A DNA stretch of 64,000 bases from Herbaspirillum rhizosphaerae_A (GTDB lineage: Bacteria; Pseudomonadota; Gammaproteobacteria; Burkholderiales; Burkholderiaceae_D), in assembly GCF_046025915.1 (NCBI RefSeq), contig NZ_JAQQFR010000015.1, positions 1-64,000 of the forward strand. Reading direction: 5' to 3'. The position numbers were made by a program, and so were the translations under genes. Numbering within the stretch: the first letter of the stretch is position 1; each line of letters opens with the position of its first letter. This document shows positions 1 through 8,289 of this stretch, in pieces. The notes under the pieces are model-generated. The model was given only the letters and a program-made list of their open reading frames with translations. It did not search any database and had not been told where the DNA came from.

Positions 1-20
1 ACCTAAATCAGAACGGCAAA

Positions 21-797
21 TTATTGGTTCTTGAAGTTCGGGGGACGCTTCTCCATGAACGCTTTCATGCCTTCGGTCTGATCTTCCGTGGCAAAGCAGC
101 TATAGAACATCGCGCGCTCATATTTGATGCCTTCAGACAGCGTCGATTCATATGCACGATTCACCGAGTCTTTAATCATGGCGACCACCGGCTGCGACAT
201 GTCGGCAATCGTGATGGCGGCAGCCAGCGCTTCGTCCATCAGCTTGTCCGCGGCAACAACGCGCGACACCAAGCCCGCGCGCTCGGCTTCTTGCGCATCC
301 ATCATGCGACCGGTCAGGCACAAGTCCATCGCCTTGGCCTTCGAGACTGCGCGCGGCAGACGTTGTGTACCGCCAGCACCAGGCACGATGCCCAGTTTCA
401 CTTCGGGTTGACCGAACTTGGCAGTATCCGCAGCAATAATGAAGTCGCACATCATTGCCAGTTCGCAACCGCCGCCCAGGGCGTACCCGGCCACTGCGGC
501 AATCACCGGCTTGCGTACGCGGCGAATGGTTTCCCAGTTGCGCGTGATGAACTCGCCCTTGAACACGTCCATATAGTTGTAGCCGGCCATAACGGTGATA
601 TCGGCGCCGGCGGCAAACGCTTTCTCGCTGCCGGTGATCACGATACAGCCCAGCGCTTCGTCGGCATCAAATGCCAGCAAGGCCTCACCCAACTCGGTCA
701 TCAACTGATCATTCAGGGCATTGAGCGCTTTCGGTCGGTTAAGGCGTATCACGCCGACTTTGCCTTGTGTCTCGGTCAAAATGTTCTCGTAACTCAT
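21..797 (-). CDS. enoyl-CoA hydratase (crotonase family), 258 aa
   Basis: Hydrates trans-2-enoyl-CoA to 3-hydroxyacyl-CoA in fatty-acid or related acyl-CoA degradation in the cytoplasm. The crotonase fold is clear: an AGAD oxyanion-type motif at residues 63-66, GGGCE at 108-112 with a catalytic-type Glu112, and PEVKLG starting at 131 with the second Glu132. Length is typical of short-chain crotonases. The ORF extends upstream to 908, but the ATG at 797 has a GAGGAG ribosome site about six bases before it and matches the family N-terminus (MSYENI). It is divergent from the universal stress protein gene. Substrate range cannot be told from sequence; the overall pattern resembles FadB1x/EchA-type short-chain hydratases. 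Confidence 0.93.
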   Translation of the reverse strand: MSYENILTETQGKVGVIRLNRPKALNALNDQLMTELGEALLAFDADEALGCIVITGSEKAFAAGADITVMAGYNYMDVFKGEFITRNWETIRRVRKPVIAAVAGYALGGGCELAMMCDFIIAADTAKFGQPEVKLGIVPGAGGTQRLPRAVSKAKAMDLCLTGRMMDAQEAERAGLVSRVVAADKLMDEALAAAITIADMSQPVVAMIKDSVNRAYESTLSEGIKYERAMFYSCFATEDQTEGMKAFMEKRPPNFKNQ

Positions 798-966
798 CTT
801 GTCTCCTCTATATAGGGGTAGCACGGAAGTGAAATATTCTTGCTCCGACGATTGTACCGCCAATGAAACTTGCGCGAGATCAAAGGAACGCCAGGAATTA
901 GTTCGCACAGCTGATGTCAGAGCCTATACTGAGACTACCCCCTTCACCACAACAAAGGAGGATCAC

Positions 967-1404
967 ATGTTCAAGACCATTCTTGTACCAACGGATGGAT
1001 CGGAGCGCTCGGACAAGGCCATCGCCAACGCCATCGACTACGCGCAGCACTGCAAATCCAAGATTATCGGGATTTCAGTCGCAGAACCCTATCCCTTCTC
1101 ACCATTGGCCGAAAGCTCCATGGCAATCGATCCCGGCATCTATGAAGAAAACGTTCGCAATCTCGCCGAACAAAACGTGAAGAAAATCTCCGACGCCGCC
1201 CAGGCTGCCGGTGTGGACTGCGAAACGACCACGGTTCTCTCGTTCGCCCCAGACGAGGAAATCGTCAACGCCGCCAAGAAATTCAATTGCGACGTGATTT
1301 TCATGGCGTCACATGGACGCAGCGGCTTGAGCAGATTATTTCTTGGGAGCAAGACGCAAAAGGTGCTGGCACACTCTTCCATCCCCGTCTTGGTTCTGCG
1401 CTAA
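967..1404 (+). CDS. universal stress protein (UspA family), 145 aa
   Basis: Single-domain universal stress protein, a cytoplasmic alpha/beta nucleotide-binding fold linked to survival under starvation or stress. The N-terminal ILVPTDGS strand-loop (residues 5-12) and the C-terminal HGRSG...LGS phosphate-binding-type motif (116-128), followed by the SSIPVLVLR terminal strand, are typical. The ATG at 967 is preceded by AAAGGAGG at good spacing. The longer ORF reading back to 799 has no such support. It is monocistronic: divergent from the enoyl-CoA hydratase and closed by a strong terminator at about 1432-1467. Whether it binds ATP is not certain, because the glycine motif is the short variant. 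Confidence 0.93.
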   Translation: MFKTILVPTDGSERSDKAIANAIDYAQHCKSKIIGISVAEPYPFSPLAESSMAIDPGIYEENVRNLAEQNVKKISDAAQAAGVDCETTTVLSFAPDEEIVNAAKKFNCDVIFMASHGRSGLSRLFLGSKTQKVLAHSSIPVLVLR

Positions 1405-1431
1405 TCAATACAAAGCCTTCGCGTAATAAAA

Positions 1432-1468
1432 AACCCGGCTTGCCTTACATAGGCAAGCCGGGTTTTCT
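1432..1468. terminator. intrinsic terminator after the usp gene
   Basis: A perfect 14-bp stem (arms 1432-1445 and 1451-1464, loop TACAT) is followed by TTC and TTT and preceded by an A-rich run. It sits between the converging usp and mltA genes and could serve both strands. Confidence 0.85.
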
Positions 1469-1531
1469 TTGTCCGCTACAGCATTGTATTAAGGGAGGCT
1501 AAAAGACATCAAACCTCTTATATAGGACAAC

Positions 1532-2731
1532 TCAGGGATTCGGCAACAAAACCCACATCATGCCGCGCTGCTTCATCGCTCCCGCCTTTTCGCCGGCTTC
1601 ATTGCCAAACCCCCAGAAGTAATCCGCCCGCACTGCGCCGCGAATCGCCCCACCCGTATCCTGAGCCAGCACCAGGCGCTGCAAAGGCGCATCACTATTT
1701 GGCTGCGTAGTCGCCAAAAACACTGGCGCGCCCAGCGGAATATGCTGGCGATCAACGGCAATCGAGCGTTGGCCGGTCAGCGGCAAGCCCATCGCGCCGT
1801 TCGGGCCCTTGGATGGATCTCCGACCTTCTCTTCCTTGAAGAAGATATAGCTAGGATTCGCGTTCAGCAGCTCATTCTGACGCGACGGATTGGCAATCAC
1901 CCAAGCCTTGATGCCTTGCGCCGAAGCCTGCGATAGCGTCATTTCACCTTTATCAACCAGATAACGCCCGATGGACTTGTAGGGATAACCGTTCTGATCG
2001 GCATAGGCAAGACGCACCGTCTCTTGCGAACCATCCAGAATCACACGGCCGGAACCTTGCACCTGCAGGAAGAAGGCTTCCACCGGATCATCCACCCAGA
2101 CCAGCTCCTTACCGTTCAAGGCTCCCGATTGCAGCAACTCCGCGCGCGAGAAATATGGAACCACTTTGTTGCCGACCACACGGCCGCGCAGACGCATGTT
2201 TTTCAGTTCCGGATACAGACTTGCCAGATCGATCGTCAGCAAATCATCCGGTGCCTTATAGAGAGGAGTCTGATACGGCCCGCCGCGTTTGCGTGATCCG
2301 CGCAGCAAAGGCTCGTAATAACCGGTGACCAGGCCGGTATCGCTGCCGTCGGGATTGAATACCTTGTAAGGCGTAAAGCCGGACTCAAAAAACGCGCGAA
2401 TGGCGCCTTCGTCATTACCATTCACCTGGCGTGCCGTCGTACACGCGTTTTTCCACTCGGGACGACGAATCAGCGTCTGGCAAGAAGTCAGAAAAGCCGG
2501 CCAGGCCTCACGCACTTCGTCGCGATCCCAGCCCGGCATGGCGGCGAACGTGCTTCGCTGCAGCGTCTGCGCCTGGGCTTCAGGCGTGGTCGGCGTTGTC
2601 GGCTTGGTGGGAGTAGTCGGCGGCGTCACCGGCGGGAGCGGGCGCGTCGTCGTGCAGGCTGCAAGACATAAAGCGACGATGACGGCTAATGCAGGTAAAC
2701 TGGTACGAGTGCTCTTTTGAATAAGTGACAT
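1532..2731 (-). CDS. mltA: membrane-bound lytic murein transglycosylase A, 399 aa
   Basis: Cleaves the MurNAc-GlcNAc bond of peptidoglycan with formation of 1,6-anhydro-MurNAc; an outer-membrane lipoprotein acting in the periplasm. The N-terminus is a lipoprotein signal with lipobox LAAC near residues 23-26, followed by a Pro/Thr-rich linker. The central MltA domain contains the LVTGYYEP segment, and the C-terminal 3D domain carries conserved aspartates (VLAQDTGGAIRG and ADYFWGFG). Length is close to other betaproteobacterial MltA proteins. The start ATG at 2731 lies only 15 bp from the divergent start of a 47-residue membrane peptide gene, so the two must share a very compact promoter region. 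Confidence 0.95.
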   Translation of the reverse strand: MSLIQKSTRTSLPALAVIVALCLAACTTTRPLPPVTPPTTPTKPTTPTTPEAQAQTLQRSTFAAMPGWDRDEVREAWPAFLTSCQTLIRRPEWKNACTTARQVNGNDEGAIRAFFESGFTPYKVFNPDGSDTGLVTGYYEPLLRGSRKRGGPYQTPLYKAPDDLLTIDLASLYPELKNMRLRGRVVGNKVVPYFSRAELLQSGALNGKELVWVDDPVEAFFLQVQGSGRVILDGSQETVRLAYADQNGYPYKSIGRYLVDKGEMTLSQASAQGIKAWVIANPSRQNELLNANPSYIFFKEEKVGDPSKGPNGAMGLPLTGQRSIAVDRQHIPLGAPVFLATTQPNSDAPLQRLVLAQDTGGAIRGAVRADYFWGFGNEAGEKAGAMKQRGMMWVLLPNP

Positions 2732-2746
2732 TGAGGAAACGTGAAA

Positions 2747-2890
2747 ATGTGGTGGTTAATACTCGAAGCCGGCGGCGCCTTCTTTATCTTCGTATTCATC
2801 GTCTGGTGGACCATGTTTTCCGGACGCAAGCCGGATCAACAGGTTCAGACAAAAAATCCAAGCGATAAAAAAGACGATACCCAAGCTTGA
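2747..2890 (+). CDS. small single-pass membrane protein, 47 aa
   Basis: A short gene on the plus strand. It starts at ATG 2747 after an AGGA at 2734-2737 and encodes one hydrophobic segment (about residues 3-24, Trp-, Phe- and Ile-rich) followed by a hydrophilic Lys/Asp/Gln-rich tail of about 23 residues. The hydrophobic-then-charged layout argues that it is a real bitopic inner-membrane peptide rather than chance. It is wedged between divergent mltA and the convergent apaG gene. I do not recognise a family. No function is assigned; proximity to mltA suggests, but does not show, a cell-envelope role. Confidence 0.65.
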   Translation: MWWLILEAGGAFFIFVFIVWWTMFSGRKPDQQVQTKNPSDKKDDTQA

Positions 2891-2921
2891 ACGCTTAATG
2901 TGGCACCAATAAGCTCAACGC

Positions 2922-3296
2922 TTAGTGCAACGTGCGTGGCAGCGACAGGATAAATTCCGGAATCTTCACGTCGAATTGCTCGCCATCTTCGGCGACGCAG
3001 AAATACTCTCCGTGCATCGAGCCCTGCGGCGTCTTCAGCGACGTCCCGCTGGTGTACTCGAACTGTTCCCCCGGTTGCAGGAACGGCTGATGCCCCACGA
3101 CGCCCAATCCACGCACTTCTTCCGTGTGATTGTTCGCGTCGGTGATGATCCAGTGGCGCGAAATCAGCTGGGCGGGAACCTGTCCGGTATTGACGATAGT
3201 GATCGCGTAGGCAAACACATAATGTGAACGTGCCGGGTCGGATTGCTCTTCCAGGTACTGCGTCTTGACCGTCACCGTAAACTCATACGTCGCCAT
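2922..3296 (-). CDS. apaG: ApaG / CorD family protein, 124 aa
   Basis: Small beta-sandwich (DUF525) protein of uncertain biochemical role, genetically linked to diadenosine tetraphosphate and divalent cation phenotypes in enterobacteria. The family's GLGVVGHQPFLQPGE glycine-rich loop is present at about residues 64-78, followed by YTSGTSLKTPQGSMHGEY, both hallmark segments. The start at 3296 has GAGGAAAT in front; the ORF extends upstream without support. It is divergent from rpe with a short shared intergenic region. Confidence 0.93.
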   Translation of the reverse strand: MATYEFTVTVKTQYLEEQSDPARSHYVFAYAITIVNTGQVPAQLISRHWIITDANNHTEEVRGLGVVGHQPFLQPGEQFEYTSGTSLKTPQGSMHGEYFCVAEDGEQFDVKIPEFILSLPRTLH

Positions 3297-3443
3297 GCGG
3301 ATTTCCTCGATTTTGTAAAAAGCCAAGCCCATTCCACACGAAAACAACCGCAAGTGCAAGGTTTGCAACAAAACCGAGGCACGGCGAACGGGTAAAATAG
3401 CGCATCTTTAATCGTACCATCGCCCTACCAGAGCCATATCGCC

Positions 3444-4106
3444 ATGCCCAACTACCGTATCGCCCCCAGTATCCTGTCCGCCGATTTCGCCCGTCTGGGC
3501 GAAGAAGTCCGCAATGTCGTCGCTGCCGGCGCCGACATTATTCACTTCGACGTGATGGACAACCATTATGTTCCCAACCTGACGATCGGCCCGCTGGTTT
3601 GCGAAGCCATCCGCCCGCACGTGCAGGTGCCGATTGACGTGCATCTGATGGTCAAGCCGGTGGATCGCATCATTCCCGACTTCGCCAAAGCCGGCGCCAA
3701 TATCATCACCTTCCATCCGGAAGGCTCGGAACACATCGACCGTTCGCTGCAGTTAATCCGCGACAACGGCTGTAAAGCCGGTCTGGTGTTCAATCCCGGC
3801 ACACCACTGCATTTCCTCGATCACGTGATGGACAAGATCGACATCATTTTGATCATGTCGGTCAATCCAGGCTTCGGCGGTCAATCCTTCATTCCTGAAG
3901 CACTGAAGAAGATCGCCGCAGTCCGCCGCCGCATCGACGAATCCGGCCGCGACATCATGCTGGAAGTCGACGGCGGCATCAAAATCGAGAACATCGCCGC
4001 AGCCGCCAAGGCCGGTGCCGACACCTTCGTGGCCGGCTCCGCCATCTTCGGCAAGCCTGACTACAAGGCCGTCATTGACGCTATGCGCAGCGAACTGGCC
4101 AAGTAA
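3444..4106 (+). CDS. rpe: ribulose-phosphate 3-epimerase, 220 aa
   Basis: Interconverts ribulose 5-phosphate and xylulose 5-phosphate in the pentose phosphate pathway. The TIM-barrel family is unmistakable: PSILSADF at the N-terminus, metal-binding His34 and Asp36 (HFDVMD), His67 in VHLMV, the NPGFGGQ phosphate loop near 141-147, and catalytic Asp176 in EVDGGI. The ATG at 3444 gives the usual length. Only 29 bases separate it from gph, so the two form an operon of carbon-salvage enzymes placed upstream of the trp genes, as in many Burkholderiales. Confidence 0.97.
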   Translation: MPNYRIAPSILSADFARLGEEVRNVVAAGADIIHFDVMDNHYVPNLTIGPLVCEAIRPHVQVPIDVHLMVKPVDRIIPDFAKAGANIITFHPEGSEHIDRSLQLIRDNGCKAGLVFNPGTPLHFLDHVMDKIDIILIMSVNPGFGGQSFIPEALKKIAAVRRRIDESGRDIMLEVDGGIKIENIAAAAKAGADTFVAGSAIFGKPDYKAVIDAMRSELAK

Positions 4107-4135
4107 TCCGACGTAATCCACCCCAAGAAGATCCC

Positions 4136-4804
4136 ATGCTCGACAACATCAAAGCCGCCATCATCGACCTCGACGGCACCATGCTCGACACCGCGCCGGA
4201 TTTCCACGTCGCCGTGAACCGCATGCGCGCCGACCTGGGCCTGGGGCCGCTGGCGATGCAAACCATCGTCAATTTTGTCGGCAAGGGATCGGAAAACCTG
4301 ATGCGCCGCGTACTGGCCGTTGATTACGACGAAGACGGCGTGGAGCAGCGCTTCGAAGAAGCCCTGGCGTCGTATCAGGAGCATTACCTCGCCATCAACG
4401 GGGATTACGCCACGCTGTATCCGAACGTCATCGAGGGCCTGCAGGCGCTCAAAGCCAAGGGCTTGCGCCTGGCCTGCGTGACCAACAAGCCGATCGCCTT
4501 CGCCCTGCCGCTGATGGATAAAAAAGGTCTGTATCCGTATTTCGATGTGATCTACGGCGGCGATTCCTTGCCGAAAAAGAAACCGGATCCCTTGCCTTTG
4601 CTGCAGGTTTGCGCAGATTTTTCCCTGCAACCGGCGCAAGTGGTCGCCATCGGCGATTCGTCCAACGACGCGCAAGCCGCACGGGCTGCGGGTTGCCGCG
4701 TGCTCAACGTGCCGTATGGCTATAACCACGGCGAACCTATACACAATGTTGATTCCGATGGTATAGTTCCAACGCTGCTAGATGCAGCGCACCAAATTTC
4801 TTAA
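4136..4804 (+). CDS. gph: phosphoglycolate phosphatase, 222 aa
   Basis: HAD-superfamily phosphatase that removes phosphate from 2-phosphoglycolate, a by-product of DNA 3'-end repair and of oxygenation reactions. Motif I is DLDGT at 11-15 with nucleophile Asp11 and acid Asp13; motif II lies around VTNKP; motif III is the KKKPDP lysine region; motif IV is GDSSND. The alpha-helical cap lies between motifs I and II. It follows rpe closely and ends just before the trp leader region. Confidence 0.94.
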   Translation: MLDNIKAAIIDLDGTMLDTAPDFHVAVNRMRADLGLGPLAMQTIVNFVGKGSENLMRRVLAVDYDEDGVEQRFEEALASYQEHYLAINGDYATLYPNVIEGLQALKAKGLRLACVTNKPIAFALPLMDKKGLYPYFDVIYGGDSLPKKKPDPLPLLQVCADFSLQPAQVVAIGDSSNDAQAARAAGCRVLNVPYGYNHGEPIHNVDSDGIVPTLLDAAHQIS

Positions 4805-4840
4805 GCATTAGCGTAGTCATTATCTAAAGACCACTGACAA

Positions 4841-4927
4841 ATGTTTCTCGACAAAAAACTCAACGCCAACAAATCAGCCGCCCCTGAGGCCTGGCTGTGG
4901 CGACGCTGGCAATCCTGGGCTAACTAA
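4841..4927 (+). CDS. trpL: trp operon leader peptide, 28 aa, four Trp codons
   Basis: An ATG at 4841 opens a 28-residue frame ending at TAA 4925-4927. Its residues 18-26 read WLWRRWQSW: four tryptophans within nine residues, while Trp is the rarest amino acid. It lies 172 bases before trpE and ends 11 bases before a terminator-type hairpin, the exact layout of a transcription-attenuation leader. When charged tRNA-Trp is scarce, ribosome stalling at these codons should prevent the terminator from forming. The Shine-Dalgarno is weak (AAAGACC). The frame is too short for ordinary gene callers. Confidence 0.85.
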   Translation: MFLDKKLNANKSAAPEAWLWRRWQSWAN

Positions 4928-4938
4928 CCCACGTCAGC

Positions 4939-4981
4939 TGCTGGCCGCTCCTCTTCTTCCCCTGCGACCAGCAAGTTTTTT
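4939..4981 (+). terminator. trp attenuator (Rho-independent terminator hairpin)
   Basis: Arms 4939-4948 (TGCTGGCCGC) and 4964-4973 (GCGACCAGCA) form a 10-bp stem with one C-A mismatch and a 15-base pyrimidine loop, followed by AG and six T residues at 4976-4981. It stands between the Trp-rich leader peptide and trpE. I could not settle the antiterminator pairing by eye; the tandem Trp region and the short TGGG/CCCA pairing at the leader stop are candidates. Confidence 0.8.
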
Positions 4982-5099
4982 GCAACACACCCCTGTTTAA
5001 AAATACTGCTTACTGTTATTAGGCACGCGCTTGCCAGGACGCATCAAGTCGTCCGGCCACCCGCAAGCCGTCTTACAATAGCGGTCCTGGAGAGAAACA

Positions 5100-6611
5100 A
5101 TGACCGAACTCGAATTCAAATCGCTGGCCTCGCAAGGCTATAACCGCATTCCCTTGATCGCCGAAGCTTTCGCCGACCTGGAAACGCCGCTGACCCTGTA
5201 CCTCAAACTGGCGCAAACCCAGAACGCCGGCAAGAACACTTTCCTGCTGGAATCAGTCGTCGGCGGCGAACGCTTCGGCCGCTATTCCTTCATCGGTCTG
5301 CCGGCCACGACCAAGCTGCGCAGCTTCGGCAACAAGATTGAAGTCCTGAAAAACGACAAGGTCATCGAATCGCTCGAAGGCAACGCGCTCGAATTCATCG
5401 CCGAATTCCAATCGCGCTACAAAGTCGCGATCCGCCCCGGCATGCCGCGCTTCTGTGGCGGTCTGGCCGGCTACTTTGGCTACGACGCCGTGCGTTACAT
5501 CGAGAAGCGCCTGGCCGACAGCGCGCCGAAAGACGACCTCGGCCTGCCCGACATCCAATTACTCGTTACCGAAGAGTTGGCGGTCATCGACAATCTCTCC
5601 GGCAAACTCTACCTCATCGTCTACACCGACCCATCGCAACCGGAAGCCTTCAGCAAAGGCCGCCAACGCCTCAAGGATCTGCGCGCCTCGCTGCGCCGCG
5701 CCGCCGATGCGCCGGTCACCAGCGGCTCGGTGCGCACCGAAACCATCCGCGAATTCCCTAAAGATGAATATCTGAAGGCCGTTGCCAAAGCCAAGGAATA
5801 CGTCATGGCCGGCGATCTGATGCAAGTCCAGATCGGCCAGCGTCTGAAGAAGTCCTACGTCGATTCGCCACTGATGCTGTACCGTGCGCTGCGTTCGCTG
5901 AACCCATCGCCATACATGTACTTCTACAACTTCGGCGACATGCAGATTGTCGGCGCCTCGCCGGAAATTCTGGTGCGCAATGAAACCATCGGCCAAACCT
6001 CCGACGGTCAGGCGCAAAAGAAAATCACCATCCGGCCACTGGCAGGCACCCGTCCACGCGGCTCGACCCCGGAACGCGACGCGCAACTGGCCACCGAACT
6101 GCTAGCCGATCCGAAAGAAATTGCTGAACACGTCATGCTGATCGATCTGGCGCGCAACGACATCGGCCGCATCGCTACCACCGGCAGCGTCAAGGTCACT
6201 GACCAGATGGTCATCGAAAAATATTCCCACGTGCAGCACATCGTCTCCAATGTCGAAGGCTTGCTCAAACCCGGCCTGTCGAATCTGGATGTCCTGAAAG
6301 CCACCTTCCCCGCCGGCACGCTGTCGGGCGCGCCGAAAGTGCGCGCGATGGAAATCATCGATGAACTCGAACCAACCAAGCGCGGCATCTACGGCGGCGC
6401 CTGCGGCTATCTGTCGTTCGGCGGCGAGATGGATGTGGCGATCGCGATCCGTACCGGCGTTATCAAAGACGGCACGCTGTACGTGCAGGCTGCGGCCGGC
6501 ATCGTTGCCGACTCGGTGCCGGAAATGGAATGGGAAGAAACCGAAAACAAAGCGCGGGCTGTACTGCGCGCTGCCGAACAAGTGCAAGACGGACTGGATG
6601 GAGAAATCTAA
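5100..6611 (+). CDS. trpE: anthranilate synthase component I, 503 aa
   Basis: Converts chorismate and ammonia (from TrpG) to anthranilate, the first step of tryptophan synthesis. The N-terminal regulatory domain keeps the LLES motif (49-52) that forms part of the Trp feedback site. The C-terminal chorismate-binding domain contains IRPLAGTRPRG, ELLADPKEIAEHVMLIDLARNDIGR and the GGACGYLSFGGEMD segment. GGAGAGAAACA precedes the ATG. The stop codon abuts the trpG start with no gap, implying translational coupling. Expression should be controlled by the upstream leader peptide and hairpin. Confidence 0.98.
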   Translation: MTELEFKSLASQGYNRIPLIAEAFADLETPLTLYLKLAQTQNAGKNTFLLESVVGGERFGRYSFIGLPATTKLRSFGNKIEVLKNDKVIESLEGNALEFIAEFQSRYKVAIRPGMPRFCGGLAGYFGYDAVRYIEKRLADSAPKDDLGLPDIQLLVTEELAVIDNLSGKLYLIVYTDPSQPEAFSKGRQRLKDLRASLRRAADAPVTSGSVRTETIREFPKDEYLKAVAKAKEYVMAGDLMQVQIGQRLKKSYVDSPLMLYRALRSLNPSPYMYFYNFGDMQIVGASPEILVRNETIGQTSDGQAQKKITIRPLAGTRPRGSTPERDAQLATELLADPKEIAEHVMLIDLARNDIGRIATTGSVKVTDQMVIEKYSHVQHIVSNVEGLLKPGLSNLDVLKATFPAGTLSGAPKVRAMEIIDELEPTKRGIYGGACGYLSFGGEMDVAIAIRTGVIKDGTLYVQAAAGIVADSVPEMEWEETENKARAVLRAAEQVQDGLDGEI

Positions 6612-7187
6612 ATGCTGCTGATGATCGACAACTACGATTCCTTCACTTACAACATCGTCCAGTATTTTGGAGAGCTCGGTGAAGAAGTGCTGACCATCCG
6701 CAACGATGAGATCACACTCGAGGAAATCGAAAAACTGAATCCAGAACGCATCTGCCTGTCGCCAGGCCCATGCAGCCCGAAAGAAGCCGGCATCTGCATC
6801 GACTTGCTCAAGCATTTTTCCGGCAAGCTGCCTATCCTCGGCGTCTGCCTCGGCCATCAGGCCATCGGCGAAGCCTTCGGCGGCAATGTCGTACGCGCCA
6901 AGCAAGTCATGCACGGCAAGACATCGAAGATCGCCCACACCGGTGTCGGCGTCTTCAAGGATATCCCCAGCCCTTACACCGTGATCCGCTATCACTCGCT
7001 GGCCATCGAGCGTGCCTCACTGCCCGATTGCCTCGAAGTCACCGCATGGACCGACGATGGTGAAATCATGGGCGTGCGCCACAAGGAATTCGATTTGCAG
7101 GGTGTGCAGTTCCACCCCGAGTCGATCCTGTCCGAACACGGCCACGCCTTGCTGAAAAATTTCCTGACCGGCACAGCACGCTCTTAA
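6612..7187 (+). CDS. trpG: anthranilate synthase component II (glutamine amidotransferase), 191 aa
   Basis: Class I glutamine amidotransferase that hydrolyses glutamine and passes ammonia to TrpE. The catalytic triad is visible: Cys79 in GVCLGHQAIG, His168 and Glu170 in VQFHPESIL. The MIDNYDSFTYN N-terminus is diagnostic. In some bacteria this subunit also serves para-aminobenzoate synthesis (PabA); no pabB is present in this window. The start ATG follows the trpE stop directly. Confidence 0.97.
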   Translation: MLLMIDNYDSFTYNIVQYFGELGEEVLTIRNDEITLEEIEKLNPERICLSPGPCSPKEAGICIDLLKHFSGKLPILGVCLGHQAIGEAFGGNVVRAKQVMHGKTSKIAHTGVGVFKDIPSPYTVIRYHSLAIERASLPDCLEVTAWTDDGEIMGVRHKEFDLQGVQFHPESILSEHGHALLKNFLTGTARS

Positions 7188-7224
7188 GCGCGGCCGATCA
7201 CATCACACCATTCGAGAAAAGATT

Positions 7225-8262
7225 ATGTCCATCACGCCACAAGAAGCCTTACTGCGCTGTATCGAGCACCGCGAAATTTTCCACGACGAAATGCTGACGC
7301 TGTTCCGCCAGATCATGAGCGGCGAAATGTCGCCGACCATGATCGCCGCGATCACCATGGGCCTGCGCGTCAAGAAAGAAAGCATCGGCGAAATCGCCGC
7401 CGCAGCGCAAGTCATGCGCGAGTTCGCCACCAAAGTACCGATGGCCGACACCAGCAACTTGCTCGACATCGTCGGTACCGGAGGTGATGGCGCACATACC
7501 TTCAATATTTCTACTGCAACCATGTTCGTCGCTGCCGCTGCCGGTGCGCGCGTCGCCAAACATGGCGGCCGTAGCGTATCGTCTTCGTCGGGTAGCGCCG
7601 ACGTGCTCGAAGCACTTGGTGCCGACATCAACCTGCAACCGGAACAAGTGGCGCAATCGATCGCTCAGACCGGCATCGGCTTCATGTTCGCGCCCAACCA
7701 CCATTCAGCCATGAAACACGCGGCACCGGTGCGCAAAGAACTCGGTGTGCGTACGATATTCAACATCTTGGGCCCGCTGACCAATCCGGCCGGCGCACCC
7801 AACATTCTGATGGGCGTATTCCATGCCGACCTGGTCGGCATCCAGGTGCGCGTACTTCAGCGTCTGGGCGCACAGCATGCGATCGTGGTCTGGGGCCGCG
7901 ACAATCTGGATGAGGTCACATTGGGCGGCGCCACCATGATCGGCGAGCTGGTCAACGGTGAAATCCGCGAATACGAAATTCATCCGGAAGACTTCGGCAT
8001 GAGCATGTTTGCCAGCCGCAATCTGCAAGTCGCCAACGCAGCCGAATCGAAAGAAAAGATTTTTGAAGCACTCAAGGGCACGCCGGGTCCAGTACACGAT
8101 ATCGTCGCATTGAATGCCGCCACTGCCCTGTACGCAGCCGGTGTAGCGGGCTCCATAGAGGACGGTCTGATCAAGGCACGCGCCGCCATCAGTTCCGGCG
8201 CAGCGCTGAGCAAGCTTGAGCAATTTATTAATGTCACCAAGCAACTGGGCGGCAAACACTAA
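7225..8262 (+). CDS. trpD: anthranilate phosphoribosyltransferase, 345 aa
   Basis: Transfers the phosphoribosyl group from PRPP to anthranilate, the second step of the Trp pathway. The PRPP-binding GTGGD loop is at 84-88, the NIST segment at 94-97, and KHGGRSVSSSSGSADVLEALG follows from residue 112, a near-invariant family block. Length is normal. It is 37 bases downstream of trpG and 27 bases upstream of the LysE-type exporter gene, within the same transcription unit. Confidence 0.97.
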   Translation: MSITPQEALLRCIEHREIFHDEMLTLFRQIMSGEMSPTMIAAITMGLRVKKESIGEIAAAAQVMREFATKVPMADTSNLLDIVGTGGDGAHTFNISTATMFVAAAAGARVAKHGGRSVSSSSGSADVLEALGADINLQPEQVAQSIAQTGIGFMFAPNHHSAMKHAAPVRKELGVRTIFNILGPLTNPAGAPNILMGVFHADLVGIQVRVLQRLGAQHAIVVWGRDNLDEVTLGGATMIGELVNGEIREYEIHPEDFGMSMFASRNLQVANAAESKEKIFEALKGTPGPVHDIVALNAATALYAAGVAGSIEDGLIKARAAISSGAALSKLEQFINVTKQLGGKH

Positions 8263-8289
8263 TCTTTCAGTAATGGAAAGGCGCGCACC

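Noticed and set aside
24..815. 263-codon plus-strand frame opposite the enoyl-CoA hydratase
   Set aside because: The minus-strand frame has full crotonase motifs and a ribosome site; the plus-strand frame has neither.
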